Shown: positions 39,538-51,489 of the stretch, piece after piece
How the letters are laid out: every line of letters starts with the position of its first letter
Position numbering within the stretch: position 1 is the first letter of the stretch
Source of the DNA: Onchocerca lupi
Lineage: Eukaryota > Nematoda > Chromadorea > Rhabditida > Onchocercidae
Length of the DNA: 64,000 bases
Reading direction: 5' to 3'
NCBI GenBank assembly: GCA_028564675.1
Contig: JAOVVO010000014.1
Coordinates: 248,001-312,000, forward strand
Translations under genes and position numbers: made by a program
The notes under the pieces: generated by a model
Seen by the model: only the letters and a program-made list of their open reading frames with translations
Told to the model about the DNA's origin: nothing
The model's database searches: none

Positions 39538-42500
39538 AAAAAAAATGATGCTGTATATTGTGGCCGTTCTGAAGCTTTATTTGTGCTGTATTATTATATA
39601 TTGTCGTGGTGATCTTATATTTCTCTGATGTTTGAGTAGTTAACAGTATTTTTGTTTAGTTATAATGGAATATTTGTTGGATTCCTATGTGTTTCGTTAT
39701 CTTCCATTTACGATATGTCAAAATACGAAGAAGGATATCATATCAGTGGTGATGAAAATTGTTACAGTTAGTGTTTCATCACATTGCTATTTCCTTACAT
39801 CTATTTTATTTCAGATTTGTAAGTAGGTCATTCTTCAATTTTGAAATCTTCATTATATATCCTAACATTATTCTTAATTAAAGCTTGTAGCGCTTAGTCT
39901 TTTAGCAGATCTTGATTTTCAGTGATGTAAAAAATTTACTTCTTTTCAATACAATTTTCGTAAATGATATTTGCCGATTATGAAAAATTAGTCAAAGATA
40001 GTTCCATATATTTTCAAATTTGTATAGATTTATTGACGGGTTCAACTTATATTCATCATTCAATATTTTATTGTGAGCGTTGTAGTTGATATTAATTTTA
40101 TTAAGACTTCAAATTGGTTAATAATTGCTTAGAAATTCTCACTCTTGGCCTTTTTTGATACATTTTCCAAATTCAAGAGAGAAATTTTAAAAGATAGAGA
40201 AGAAATTTCCTAAACATTTAGATTTTGTATTTTCCAAGGTATTTACAGATAGCAGATTGGTTGTGTAAAACTCGGCATTTGCAACCATCGATAGAAAATC
40301 ATCCGACATTGGTTATATCAGAATTCGTATATTCAGTGCTTTTTTTTTTATCATTCTTCTGCGGTAATATTTTGCTATATAATTCGCCTAAATAAATTGA
40401 AATTATGTTCCAAGAAATTCAGGAATTTTTTTTAAAAAAAAGTTCATAAGCAGTAATTTAATGGTTTGATCATTGTTTTAGTTTGGCATTTTTTTACACT
40501 TTAACTTATTATTGTCTGATTGAATAATTATTTTAATTAAATGAATTGAAAGCCTCAATAGTACTGCAAAAAAAAAAAAAAAAAAAAACCATTCTATAAC
40601 AGATAAAATTCCGAAATTTTAAGCTCTTCGTAATGGTTCACGTTACTTGTATACATGGATTGGCATCTATTTATTAGCCTTCTTTACTGAAAGTATGAAG
40701 TTTGTCGATGAAAGCATTAATGTTGTATTCCACAGTCAAACAATATTAACATTTATGGGAATGCGTATTCCGCTTCATTTATTATGTGGTATTTACCATA
40801 CATTATTCTACACTTCATATATTATAGTGAAAAGGTAGTTCCCATGTTTCTTTTATTAGTGCAATTCGAGTTCGAATATTGAAATGATTTCTGCCTCTGG
40901 TTTTAAGTATTTGAATTACTGTTTCTCATTTCTCTTCAAGGCAGAGTTTAATTATATTATAATAATTATTTTCTTTTTTACTTTTTTGTAGAATTCATTT
41001 GCAATGGTGGGGTGAGGCTGCAGCAAACGGTCTTCTAGTACTTTTATTGTCGCTGCCGTTACAAATAATGGGTACAAAGTTGCTTTGGTGGCAGTGGTAT
41101 GATGGTGATCCACGTCTTGTAAGCACGTGGGCTTATGAATATTTGTATTTTTGTAAACAATTATCTCAAATTTTCTCTGTTAAATTAGCCATTAAAAGCA
41201 CTATAAAAAGCAGTAATAAAATACTGTGGTCATTTATAGAACTATTCCGATGTATCTTTTTGTCATTATTCACTTTTTCAGATTTTATTCCGTACCACTA
41301 GTTGTATTGGCATGGTATGCAATGCTGGGCACATCATTCAATATCAGTTTACACTTATTTCGAAAAGGATTTCTTCTCGAAAGATATGACTGGAAAAGGT
41401 TCTAGAAATTTTCTTGTGTTTTACATTTGTTTATGTTTTATTCATAAATTTTAATTTTTTTTCCCAGCTAAATGATGTGTCTATATTCTTATATATGATG
41501 ATGATGTATGTTTAATGATTTTATACTCACTAGAAAATATATTACGGATTTATGATTAACCGGTTAAATCAAAGCATCTTGTTCAAGTAATATTATGCGA
41601 ATCAAGTTGTGTGTTGCAGATTTGAAACTGTTCTCGACTTATTAATGTGAATGTTATACTTTCTAAAAAAATAGAGAGAATTTTCAGATTTATTGCCGAA
41701 TTTTTGTGTGTAGTTGGTGCAGCTCTGCTTGCTCTTTGCTTTGCTACTTTGCAATACGCTATTTTCTTTCACATCCTACATGATATTTTTCGGGTAAACA
41801 AATATTATGTTTTTCTTGTGGGTTTTTTTGTTCATCTGAGCTTTAATTTCTTAATTACTTAATTATTATCTTTTTTAGATTCATTCCGCTTTTTCATTGG
41901 CATTTCTTCTCATTATATATGCAGCTATGGCATTGAAAGCATTGCTTAGTTCCAAAATGGAATATGACTTATATAATACAGGTTTGAAATTTACGTTGCA
42001 CATCATATGGATTTTCTACAAGTTTTAAATAGATGGAACTGTAATCTCACATTGTAAAAATCGCATAGACTAGAAACAGAAGAAATAAAAATAATTTCAT
42101 GGGGAATTTTCTTAGAAGTTTATATTAATAAGCTTACTGGCTTGAGGTAAAAATATGCATAAATCAAGATTTCATTGAGATTAGTCATATTTTTTATTCT
42201 GTTATATATTTCAGTAAAAAACGATCAGTTGGTCGAAGTTCGATTGAATAAAAAACATATTTATGTATTGGCTGAACTCTCAGGCATTGTGGCAATTCAT
42301 TTCTTGCTTCATATGTTATTGGCAGTGTTTAGTACCCCTGAGAATATCGTTTCAGAAGGTATCTATCAGGCAATCGGTCCGTGTGATGAAGTAGAGCAAA
42401 TTTTTTCACCCTTTGGTTCGGTATGGTTTCAGTTGCATATTTCCTATTCATTTATAATCTGCTATAGGTAATCAATTATCAAAAACTAACTGTAGTAATA

Positions 42501-43512
42501 TTGTTGAATCTCTAATGAATTTTAATCAAGTTAAAATTGCAAAGTCATTGTATTTGTATATGCTAAAGTTTTATTGATCTTGCTCGAACCCTTATTCTTT
42601 GTTTTCAGATTTTATATCGCAAAAAATATTTCTGTGTAGAACAACAACAGCAGAAGCTATTCGATTTTCATTGTATTCCCGGTGGACAATTACCGGCGAT
42701 AGTAGGAAGTGAACTTTTGGAGTACTACGCAATCTGTGGCACGAGTTTCGAGGAGCGAACAGAATATATTGCTTTCATATGGTTAATCTTAACAGATTTA
42801 TCAAGCTTGTAGAAGAGAAAATCTGTATTCATTAGGTAGAGATTGAGTGTATTAGATTAATAATAATTTAATAAATAAAATGAATTGACAAGAGAAGTTA
42901 TCAAGTTAAACTTTATTACCAAAACATTTGACTTGTAAAGTTTTCGATATCATCCTTTTTTACAGGATATATTGTGTCACGGTCCTTTTCATAATCAGTT
43001 ATGTCACACTTTCTTGTGTAATTAAGGTACTGTTTTATTCTTTCTAGTTGTTTTTTTTTCTTTTTTCAGTCCAAAGATGATTTTGAAATTTATTTATTTA
43101 TAAGTATGTTTTGGTTATGAATGGAATATTTAAAAATATATTTTTACGGGATCCATTGCACTTAGTACTATTTTAATGCAGTTTATATATTGAATTTATG
43201 CAAACTGATAGTTTTGTTTTACTTTAAAATTCTTTATAGTAAAAGCACTTACTCCTGTCTTTATAGATCAGTAAACCAACAGCGTGTTCTCACACCAAAA
43301 TTATGCAGCATAACGATCACAAATATAAATTTACATCATCGAAAGACTTAAGCTCATGTGAGGAAAAATTCAAGAATGATGGAATTTTACAGTCAGCTTT
43401 GGGTGACATCCAGCTTCGACATAGGTCAAATGTACTAAATTCCGATAATAAAAGGTCACGATTGCCTACACCCACTCGTCTTTCAAGCTCTTTATCGAAG
43501 TCATCAGCATAA
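39538..43512 (+). CDS. Multi-pass membrane protein, DUF7802-like
   Basis: Exons: 39538-39605, 39660-39766, 40253-40363, 40624-40834, 40992-41126, 41282-41398, 41688-41793, 41879-41981, 42215-42420, 42609-42781, 42966-43026, 43267-43512. They give 547 residues; a 5' exon with the start codon is missing. At least eight hydrophobic helices are visible. Conserved-looking blocks are HPTLVISEFVY, RYLYTWIGIYLLAFFTESM, FHSQ..MRIPLHLL.GIYH, WWQWYDGDPRL..TFYSVPL and, near the C terminus, FDFHCIPGGQLP with CGTSFEER. These match my recollection of the DUF7802 membrane family; function unknown. The cytosolic tail is Ser/Lys-rich. The first two exons can also be read in another frame starting at ATG 39545 and joining at 40249; I prefer the reading above on codon use. 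Intron 5 uses a weak GTGGGC donor, chosen by phase and by the WYDGDP-to-YSVP spacing. Confidence 0.72.
40568..40588. repeat. Poly(A) tract, 21 nt
   Basis: Uninterrupted A run in an intron of the DUF7802-like gene, shortly before its RYLYTW exon. Confidence 0.85.
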
Positions 43513-43575
43513 CTGCTTGGATAATTATTCTGATAATATCAATTTGATAGATTTCGTTAAAAATTATTGGTTTTC

Positions 43576-43576
<1 letters not shown>

Positions 43577-43624
<48 letters not shown>
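43577..43624. repeat. Poly(T) tract, 48 nt
   Basis: Homopolymer beginning 65 bp after the stop codon of the DUF7802-like gene; it must lie in or next to the 3' untranslated region. Confidence 0.9.
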
Positions 43625-43633
<9 letters not shown>

Positions 43634-44361
43634 ATCAGAAGTTTGAAAAATTGAGACGTTATTGAAAAAATGAAAAAACTCTAATTTAATCGAAGAACTC
43701 CAATGCATACGATTTTATACTATAATGTCTCATTTTCGTTTCACTATTCTAATACATTTCTCTGGAAAAATGATGTTTTCGCAACCTTATTTATTCTGTC
43801 TTGAGTTCGCCATGCAACTACCATAGTATATTATAGCTTCTTTATGTATGTATTCAAACATTTAGTTTTGTTTATTCACTGGCTATGCACCGTTCCAGCT
43901 ATATGCGTTATAACTCTGTTTTAATTCTGATATATGATTATCATTTTCGAATTCATCGACATTTGATATTACTTCTAATAATTTGAAGTAGCTTCATTTT
44001 CCGATCTGATTTTAGAAATTGTTCTTTATTTGCACCATAAATGGCATTTCTTTTTTTTTTCTTTTTTTTTTTTTTTGGTGCATTTATGTGTTTCTACCAT
44101 TTTTTTAAACCTAGAAGTTGATTTGACAATAGTTTTGCTTCGAATAAAGTTTTATTTATTTTAAATTTTTAAGCTTATTTGAGAGATTTTAATTATCCTT
44201 TTATTTGAGTAAACAATTTTCCTGATTTCTTTTTTTTTTTTTTTTTTAATTTTGTGCTGTCATCATAATCTTCATAGTCATTTCATTAACTAGTCAATAG
44301 TAACAGTTGTGTTCGAAATTCAGTTGTTCTTTTTTCAGCTCTTTGTAGAATTTTAGGTTCT

Positions 44362-44368
44362 TTCTAGC
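44362..44368 (+). promoter_or_regulatory. Likely splice (spliced-leader) acceptor at the Zwilch start
   Basis: TTCTAG ends one base before the ATG. Such a very short leader is typical of nematode trans-splicing, and no upstream exon is needed to complete the reading frame. Confidence 0.45.
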
Positions 44369-47300
44369 ATGTTGCCTGCTATCACTCGAACACAATTATG
44401 TTCTAGAAATGGTGCAGCACTGGTAAGCATTGATTTACATGCAATATATGTTATAACATAAGGTGCTTTAATGTATGATGCATATTTAGGAAAGTGAGCT
44501 ATAAAAAGGACAGTTGAAAGGAAGATAGCTAAATTAATAAGGAATTAAAAATCGAATTGCAATGGTAAATAGAAATTTTGCCGTGCAATACTTTCATTCT
44601 TTTATGAAATATTTCATTTTTTTTGTTTCACTACATTTCCTAAATCTGTATTATTAACGGTAGAATCTCCCATTATACATTTATCATTATTAAGTTTGGA
44701 AAGTATCGAGCTCGTCTTTTAAATGCGTCTCAAGTACCTGTACTCAACAATATATCTTGGATGATAGGAAAAGAGATTGTTATAATCGATCGCCTTTTAG
44801 AATCTGATTACGAAGTTTCCTTGGTGAGTTTTTTTATTCAATGTTACATTAATGTACGTTTTAAAATGTGATTTATGAAATTTCATCGTAATTTTGTTAT
44901 AGCTTGCATTATATATTTGAACATTTAAATATTGAAATATGGCGACTAAAATAATTATGTGATAAATAAAGAGGAAAAGTTCTGTTATGCTGTTGAATAT
45001 CCTATTTTATCGATTTTAATTTTTAAATTTTTTTAGTGTTCCTTTAACTTTAGATAGAAGCAAGCTGCCGTACCACTTTTTATTTGTAAAACTTCTAGTA
45101 AAAATAATATTTTCATATCCATTTGTTCAGCCTACAGATGAAGAAAACGAAGATATTTCGTCGAAATTCAAAGATCAGATGCAGGATTATGAAGAGCAAA
45201 GTTCTCTAAACAATTCGGAACTTAGTACTTCACCTTTGAAGTATGAATTTTTAACATTATCAAAATTGCAGGTTTGTTGTTTATTCATCTTTTGATGAAG
45301 TTGTAATTTATAAATCTATTTGTGAGAAATTATTGTTCTTGATTCCATTATTAGTATGTAAATTGTTGAAAATCAAATCTGTCATATTTTCATACATAAA
45401 ATTTTTTATACTCATAAAATTTATAAGGTTTTTTGTATAAAATTTACTTCCAGATTGTTAGAACTCAAATAATTTTTAGAGTTTTAGATATTGCTATGTG
45501 TAATCCTGAGATATTCAGGATTATATTGTTTCTTCCATTAATATATTTAACGAATTTGAGGCAAAGAACGGACCAAAGGTTTTGATCGACGAATATTATT
45601 ATTCTTTTGCAATGAAACATTTCTTTTTCTCTTCTCTGAAAGCATCAGAAGCTCGATCTCTTGCTGGCACGTATGTTATGTTTGATTGAGAATTATTCAT
45701 AATATTTAATTCTTGCTTACGTTAATATTTCAAACACTCTGAACATTTTAATCAATGAAAAGTATTTAAATTTAGATTTATCACTGATGGAATCCCATTT
45801 GATTCGGAAACGATTCCAGATCCAATTATTTGGATTTTCTGTGATACGAGTGATTATCTTCACACATGTTTGTTAGGTTTGTGGAAAACAAACAGTGGTA
45901 TTGCGACATATCATGTTAGAACACTTCGTAAGTCATTTCTGGTTTGTTTTTCTTGGTAAATTAAGATAGTTACCACTCTTGAATATGAAAAATTTTCCAG
46001 CGCACTTCAGCGTACATCATAATGTATGAAATGATAATTAGTCTTAGTGCACTTTGTACTATTCCTCATCAGCTACTGGTCAATATCATTAATGACTTGA
46101 GAAAAATAGTGTAAACAGACTTTTTTAGCACAGAATCATACAGGTATCTTCAAATTTCTGGAGGATTACATGAAACGCTTCCATAATTCCTATAAAGTGA
46201 GTTTGACCTTTATTTTCAGAATTGTAACGGTATAAATCAGTAACAATATTTTCGGAATCTACGAAGTTAAATTGTTTTTCATCTCGCGAATGACGTTTTC
46301 CAACGCTATTATCACAGTCGCTAAAATAATTTCTATGTAATCACTGATGTAATTAAACTATCAGCTAATGTTGGGAAAAAGCAGAAATATTTTGGAAAAA
46401 TTTTATTTCATATCGCTTGAATTTTATGTGGATTTAGGCTTCTCCAGAAACTACTTATTGTATGTATGATGTTATTCCGAAAACAGTTACAACCGATCGA
46501 GACAACCAAAATAGAATCTCTGGATTTGTAGAATTCCATGTATTATGGACAATTTCTAATATGAATCGTTGTTTCGATGGAATACTTTCAAAACCTCTTC
46601 CATCAGCTTCTGTTGTTGCTGTATGTATTGATCTTAATATTTGAAAAAATTTTAATAGTAATTATAATTTGATCTTTTTGCTGCCATAATAACGATTTAA
46701 TACTTTTGGTGAGGGATTTCATGAAATTTTTTAGATATTTATAAATCTGTTCGATGCTTTTATAGATTTTTTTCATAGAGAGTAATTTTTATGGGAAAAT
46801 ATTAAGTTGATTTACAGAAGATATCACCAGGTTGGTTAGATGAACGCTTGCCGCATCTTGGCCTGGCTGCCGAATTGGAATTAGTGCTAGTCCTAGGACG
46901 TGCACTGCGAACTGGTAAAATGACTTGGCCAAAAGTGGATTTTGATCGAATGCAAGAGGATGAGAAGCTTATGAAGTCTGCATTACAATCTCTATTTAAT
47001 CAAACTTCAACTTTTTCTAGAAGTATGTTGAAATGTTTGTGATTTTACAGTATACTTCTCTCAGGCGAAAAATTCGTTAAATTTGATAGAAAACGATAAA
47101 ACAGGTGGATTAAATTTAGTATTGAAATAGTATTGAAATTGATCTTTAACTTTGCAAATGAATTAGTTTGGATTGATCAATCGTTGCATTCTGAATTACC
47201 TGATGGAAGGATTCATTGTTTTTGTTGTAGATAAAAATTTGGAAGAAAATGTTGCATTAGATGTACCTAATGACTTCACAGAAGAACTGTGGCTTATATT

Positions 47301-49695
47301 ACACTATTGTCATTCAAATCAGAGTCTTACAAAAGCTTTAAAATATGTTTTTGATGCTTTGAAAACAGGATATAAAAATACTTTGGTTAGTTTTTTCTCG
47401 CTTTCTTTATATTTTCTTAAAGTTAATTTACATAAGCAATACATTGGTTACATTTACAAATTGGTTCTAGGTACTTACAAATAATAGATGTACGATGGCG
47501 CGTTTATTGCGCGATGCTTGTACCAACGATTTGTTGCTACCACGTTTAGAGGGTCTTACACCGATACAAATTTATTTGGAAATGGGCCTGGAACGATTGC
47601 GAAGAGCTTGCATGGATGAATTTTTAAATAGAGGTTACTCTTTATACTTTTTATTCTATAAACCCTTGCCCTTATAATTAGTATACAAATACGATTCCTG
47701 AATTTTATTAATTTCAATTTTTTCACAGAGTACTTTGGATCCGTTGCTGAAATTAATGCAGTTTTTGATTTTTGCCCACGGAAAGAACCGCAGGATCAGG
47801 CCGATGCAATATTCCTATTTTATAACAGTCTTTTAGTAGTAAATACATGTAAGCAATATCTTAGGTTGGATCGTCATCACATAAATATTATTGCAAGGTG
47901 AGTATATTTTAGTCGAGTAGATATAGCTAATGCTTCGAAGCTTAAAGCCTTGAATAAAATAGTATAACTGAAAGGTAATCATATGGAATGAACTGCATTA
48001 ATTATTAATTATATTTAATATTTCATGTCCCAGTTATTCCTTTCTATGTATAGGCAAGTCCTTGGGCAATACAGAAAGCTGAACATATCTCCCACAACTG
48101 ATGATATAACCGAGAAAATGATTGAAGAAATGATTTTCACACTCAATTCTAAATTATCATTCACGGATATCTTCAAACCTGTGCATGAAAAGTAGATTTT
48201 TTAAAATTTTCACCAAATTTTACAAGCAATACTTCTATTTCTTACCAAAATTTATTACAATTTGATCTCTTAAGAAGTATTTTCAATACCTTACGATCGG
48301 ATTTAGTGAAAATGAACCCAGAAATATGTTATATGTAGCTAACTTCTCAAGACATGTTTTTATTTGGGTAGTAATATAACAAGATATACAATATCAAAAA
48401 TTTAATAGATTTTAAAGTTACCGTCTAATTTGCAGCGCATCATTAATTTATTTTAATAAAACCCGTTTTTCAGCAGATTTCCCAAAATTTGGAAGTCGGA
48501 AATTACGGTTGAAATGACTAATAAACAAGGCTGGATAGCGCGGTGCATGATTTTATGCTCACGTACTGCATGGTTATCTTTTATCAAAAATCCTGAAGAT
48601 AAAGATACTCCATCTGATAAGCAAAGTCCTAATATGGAAAATTGTGTCATAGAGTCCGATAATTCAAAGGTTTTTCTTTTTCAGTAATTTTAACCGCAAT
48701 GGTAATATTTATTAAAGTTGTTTCCTTAGTTAGTTTAACTCGTATCTATTCCTCTAGTTCTTGATTCCTTTTTCTTTTGTGAGATTTGTACTGATATCGA
48801 TGGAATATATACATCTAATCCAAAAATTGTTCCAAAAGCACATAAGCTTAAGTTTGTTTCTTACGATGAAATGTTGGCGTTATCTGGTGTTAAAATACTG
48901 CATAATCGTTCAGTACAGCTTGCAATGAAACACAATATTAAAATACAAGTGCCATCTACTTTTAAAAAGGTAGAAGGGACTGTAGTACTGCACGAAAAGG
49001 ATGTGCTGGAGAGGTATACAATTACTGATTGTATACCTCTCCAGCACATCTTTTTCGAACAACATACTATCCTTTATTGTGCATCGCCTTTTTGGAGTGT
49101 TTAGCAATTCTAGACATCAGTATCTTTCATCCATTGTTATTCAGACTCGAATCGCTTTTTTTTGTTTGCTGATATAAAATATTCCTTTTCCTCAGATATC
49201 GCATTTTTCTTCTTGCTCTGAGGTAATATTGCCAACTTTTTCACATTTTCATGAAATTCCTTTTCGTAAATATTTATTAATAACTGTTCTAGTCATATCT
49301 TTCTTTCACATATCATTATCAAAAATAAACTGATTCTAGTATTAATTGTTTATTTTGGACCTTAGATTAACTAATATAACTATTTAATATTTACTAATTT
49401 TACTCATCATAAAATGTTTTAATTATCTTTGGGCATCTTGCATTTTATAACAAAGTTTTACTGGCGAGTTCACTTTTGTTTTCCTGAACAAATTTTCACT
49501 TTTTCTTTTTTCTTTGTTATTTTCTGCTATTCAATCTTTCAGAAAAGGAGAGACCAAACAGTGCTTCAGGATTCCTTATCAGAAAAAATAATATGTTCAA
49601 GCGACGAAGAAAAACTGAAACTGGATACAGCTTTACGTCATTACGAAATCACTGTCACTACCGGCAGTTTCATTACGCCATTAGGAAAATGTTGA
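44369..49695 (+). CDS. zwl-1: Kinetochore protein Zwilch (RZZ complex subunit)
   Basis: Zwilch joins Rod and ZW10 in the RZZ complex, which recruits Mad1-Mad2 and dynein to unattached kinetochores. Fourteen exons close in phase: 44369-44422, 44695-44823, 45131-45271, 45561-45670, 45776-45927, 46129-46196, 46438-46620, 46818-47022, 47231-47385, 47471-47633, 47729-47897, 48054-48191, 48477-48669, 49543-49695. They give 670 aa, near the C. elegans and fly lengths. Recognition rests on the C-terminal third, notably MARLLRDACTNDLLLPRLEG, TPIQIYLEMGLERLRRACMD and FYNSLLVVNTC, and on overall order. Exon 12 is spliced at AA|GTAGAT, just before a TAG that would otherwise end the protein at 48193; the following exon continues in phase with KIWKSEITVEMTNKQGWIAR. 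The last intron (48670-49542) carries a bacterial aspartokinase fragment. MIS12 follows 0.7 kb downstream. Confidence 0.8.
48778..48990 (+). pseudogene. Wolbachia-type aspartokinase fragment in the last Zwilch intron
   Basis: About 71 codons, open in one frame, encode a central piece of bacterial aspartate kinase: CEICTDIDGIYTSNPKIVP, then HKLKFVSYDEML, a VKILHNRSVQLAMKHNIKIQ block and ending FKKVEGTVVL. The TDxDGxYTxxPxxVP and SYDEM...RSVxxA pairs are hallmarks of the family. Compared with typical enzymes about two codons seem missing after YDEML, and the catalytic N terminus and most of the ACT region are absent, so it cannot encode an active enzyme. It lies between a perfect donor and acceptor of Zwilch, in the same orientation, and should be removed by splicing. 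Animals lack this pathway; in a filarial worm the obvious donor is Wolbachia. A hairpin abuts its 3' end. Bacterial contamination is unlikely, because host exons flank it in phase. Confidence 0.85.
48993..49057. repeat. 30-bp-arm hairpin joined to the aspartokinase fragment
   Basis: Arms 48993-49022 and 49028-49057 are reverse complements with one mismatch (core GTGCTGGAGAGGTATACAAT), with loop TACTG. It begins two bases after the aspartokinase homology. It may have arrived with the bacterial DNA, for example as a Wolbachia palindromic element, or may be a local product of insertion. Confidence 0.9.
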
Positions 49696-50384
49696 TATCG
49701 ACACATTATTGTCATTTCGTTTTAAGATACGAAGAATGATGGAATTTTCTTCTTTGCTCAGTAAAAAGACCGGAAAAAAGGATCATTTCTCTCTATGATG
49801 GGGAAAATTCCTTGAATATAGCACTTTAAAACTCCAGAAATAAAAATCATGAAAAGGATCAGTTTAAGCTGAATCAGTTAAAATAAGAATGATAATATGC
49901 TCGAGCGACATTACTTTTTTTTTATTGGCGAATTGTTTTATCAGTGTTATTTTGTCTCAGCATAATGATGCTGATAGGTTAACAGTGATGAAATAAAAGG
50001 CTGTAAAATTCCAAGACGTTGCTTTAATTATTAATGAGAAAACTGTTATATACAGTGCTTATATAAATGATTTTGTACTCACTCATTTCTTTACTTCCTA
50101 TAATCATATCATATTTTATATTATTCTCAAATAATTTAATAAAAATTGAAATCAGATTTCATCATTTATTTGGTATTGTTGATTCTGTAGGATATTTTCA
50201 CATTCTCCAATTTACAGTTTAACCTCACTTTTATTTTTTATCAGTTTATTTGCCTAAAAATTTAATTTATATGAAATTGCTAATCTTTTAAACTTAAGTA
50301 CACTCATGCAAAAATAGCAATTGTGCGATGTAGAATTCTACATTATATGGATATCTAAGTTCAAATTATAACTTGTCATTATGT

Positions 50385-50390
50385 CTGCAG
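50385..50390 (+). promoter_or_regulatory. Likely splice (spliced-leader) acceptor before MIS12
   Basis: CTGCAG ends five bases before the ATG at 50396, the arrangement expected for trans-splicing. It would exclude the upstream ATG at 50381. Confidence 0.4.
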
Positions 50391-50395
50391 GAGTT

Positions 50396-51489
50396 ATGAA
50401 AAGTTGCGACTGGGATGGGCTACATGAGTACGAAGCACAATTTTTTGGTTTTCTGCCAAAAGGATTTACAGATGTTGGTTAGGATTTAACAAATTTTGTT
50501 ATTTTGATTGAGGTTTAACTGAGAACTGCTCTAGCATGAAACCTACGTGAGACTGATGTAATATGTAGTTTTGACTTTGAGACCCAATCTTTCATGTAGT
50601 TGTTTAACATGCATTTTTGAAGAAATAATTTACTAAAATGATGGGTAATCGACAATTTAAAGGCTCCAGAAACTAATCTTGTTCTGAGAATATTATTTTC
50701 GTTCTCTGGGTTTATTTTCAGTCTACAATTTAATTCTGGAAGAATGGGCAGAAGTTGTTGAGAGAAAAGTAATGCCCGGCTTGCCACTCGATGATGTAAG
50801 CGATGAAATGAAACTGCATTTAAAAGTGGACCTTGTCAATATGATTGGTAAAAACAATATCCTGAATTCGCTCATGAATAAACTAGAGGTCATTTTGCTG
50901 GAGATGAAGTAGACTTTGTAGCTTAGTGTTGCTTATTATTCAAGTCATTACAAGCTCAGTTAGTGTCCTACAATATCATGAATTCCAATTTTATGCTTGT
51001 TTTCTTGATTCTGAAAAGCAAAAATTTTTTCCAAAAAACAATCCTGTTTTTAAGCAGTAAGTAATTGCTTCATCATGAAATTCCAGGCATACACACTGGA
51101 ATATGTCTTCCGAATACCTGATGAAGTAACATTACCTGAAGACAGGCCGAATGTAGAAATGGATAAAACATGGACCGTAGAAGCCGCTAACAAACGTAGA
51201 CAAGAACTTGAGCACCATATTATTAAAGTATGTACGTTCTCATGATTTAAAACATGAATGACTGTAGAAGAGTTGTGGGACTTTAATTTAAATCATGAGA
51301 ACGAAACGTGAAGGGAAGATGTTGGCTTCATTTAATAACTTTGTATAATCATACCTTTTTTAGTTACGTTTAGCGAACGAATTGTTCGACAAAGAAATCG
51401 CAAATAACCTGCAAGCGATACAGTTATGGGAAGCTGTGCAACAGATCAATGATGGTAGTAATTTTCTGGGTAATGGTTTTTCTAAATAA
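50396..51489 (+). CDS. mis-12: Kinetochore protein MIS12 homologue
   Basis: MIS12 is a core subunit of the MIS12 complex, which ties centromeric chromatin (CENP-C) to NDC80 and KNL1. Exons: 50396-50477, 50722-50888, 51087-51227, 51364-51489. They give 171 aa, or 176 from the in-frame ATG at 50381. The N terminus carries the family signature YEAQFFGF followed by LPKGFTD. A helical region follows (LILEEWAEVVERKVMPGLPL). Then come NKLEAYTLEYVFRIPDEVTLP and ED, which align with the IPSNILLPED block of vertebrate MIS12 without gaps, and a C-terminal helix rich in Glu, Lys and Gln. Exon 2 ends at GAG|GTCATT, a non-consensus donor; the alternative GTAGAC 29 nt later breaks the phase. It lies 0.7 kb downstream of Zwilch on the same strand. 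Confidence 0.85.
51235..51303. repeat. 17-bp perfect inverted repeat in MIS12 intron 3
   Basis: CGTTCTCATGATTTAAA at 51235-51251 and its exact reverse complement at 51287-51303, with a 35-nt loop. It fills half of a 136-nt intron and starts seven bases inside the donor, so the pre-mRNA could fold over the 5' splice site region. Confidence 0.85.

Noticed and set aside
39545..39766. ATG at 39545 as the start of the DUF7802-like protein
   Set aside because: The frame is open and can be spliced to 40249, but codon use favours the other frame of the same exons. Kept only as an alternative.
43466..43708. Minus-strand ORF with a poly-lysine run
   Set aside because: Product of the 48-nt poly(T) tract; no protein character outside it.
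48193..48195. TAG as the true end of Zwilch
   Set aside because: A GTAGAT donor overlaps it, and the next exon (48477-48669) and the final exon continue in phase with sequence of the expected Zwilch length.
50381..50395. ATG at 50381 as the MIS12 start
   Set aside because: A CTGCAG acceptor lies between it and the ATG at 50396, so a trans-spliced message would not contain it. Not excluded if the message is unspliced at the 5' end.
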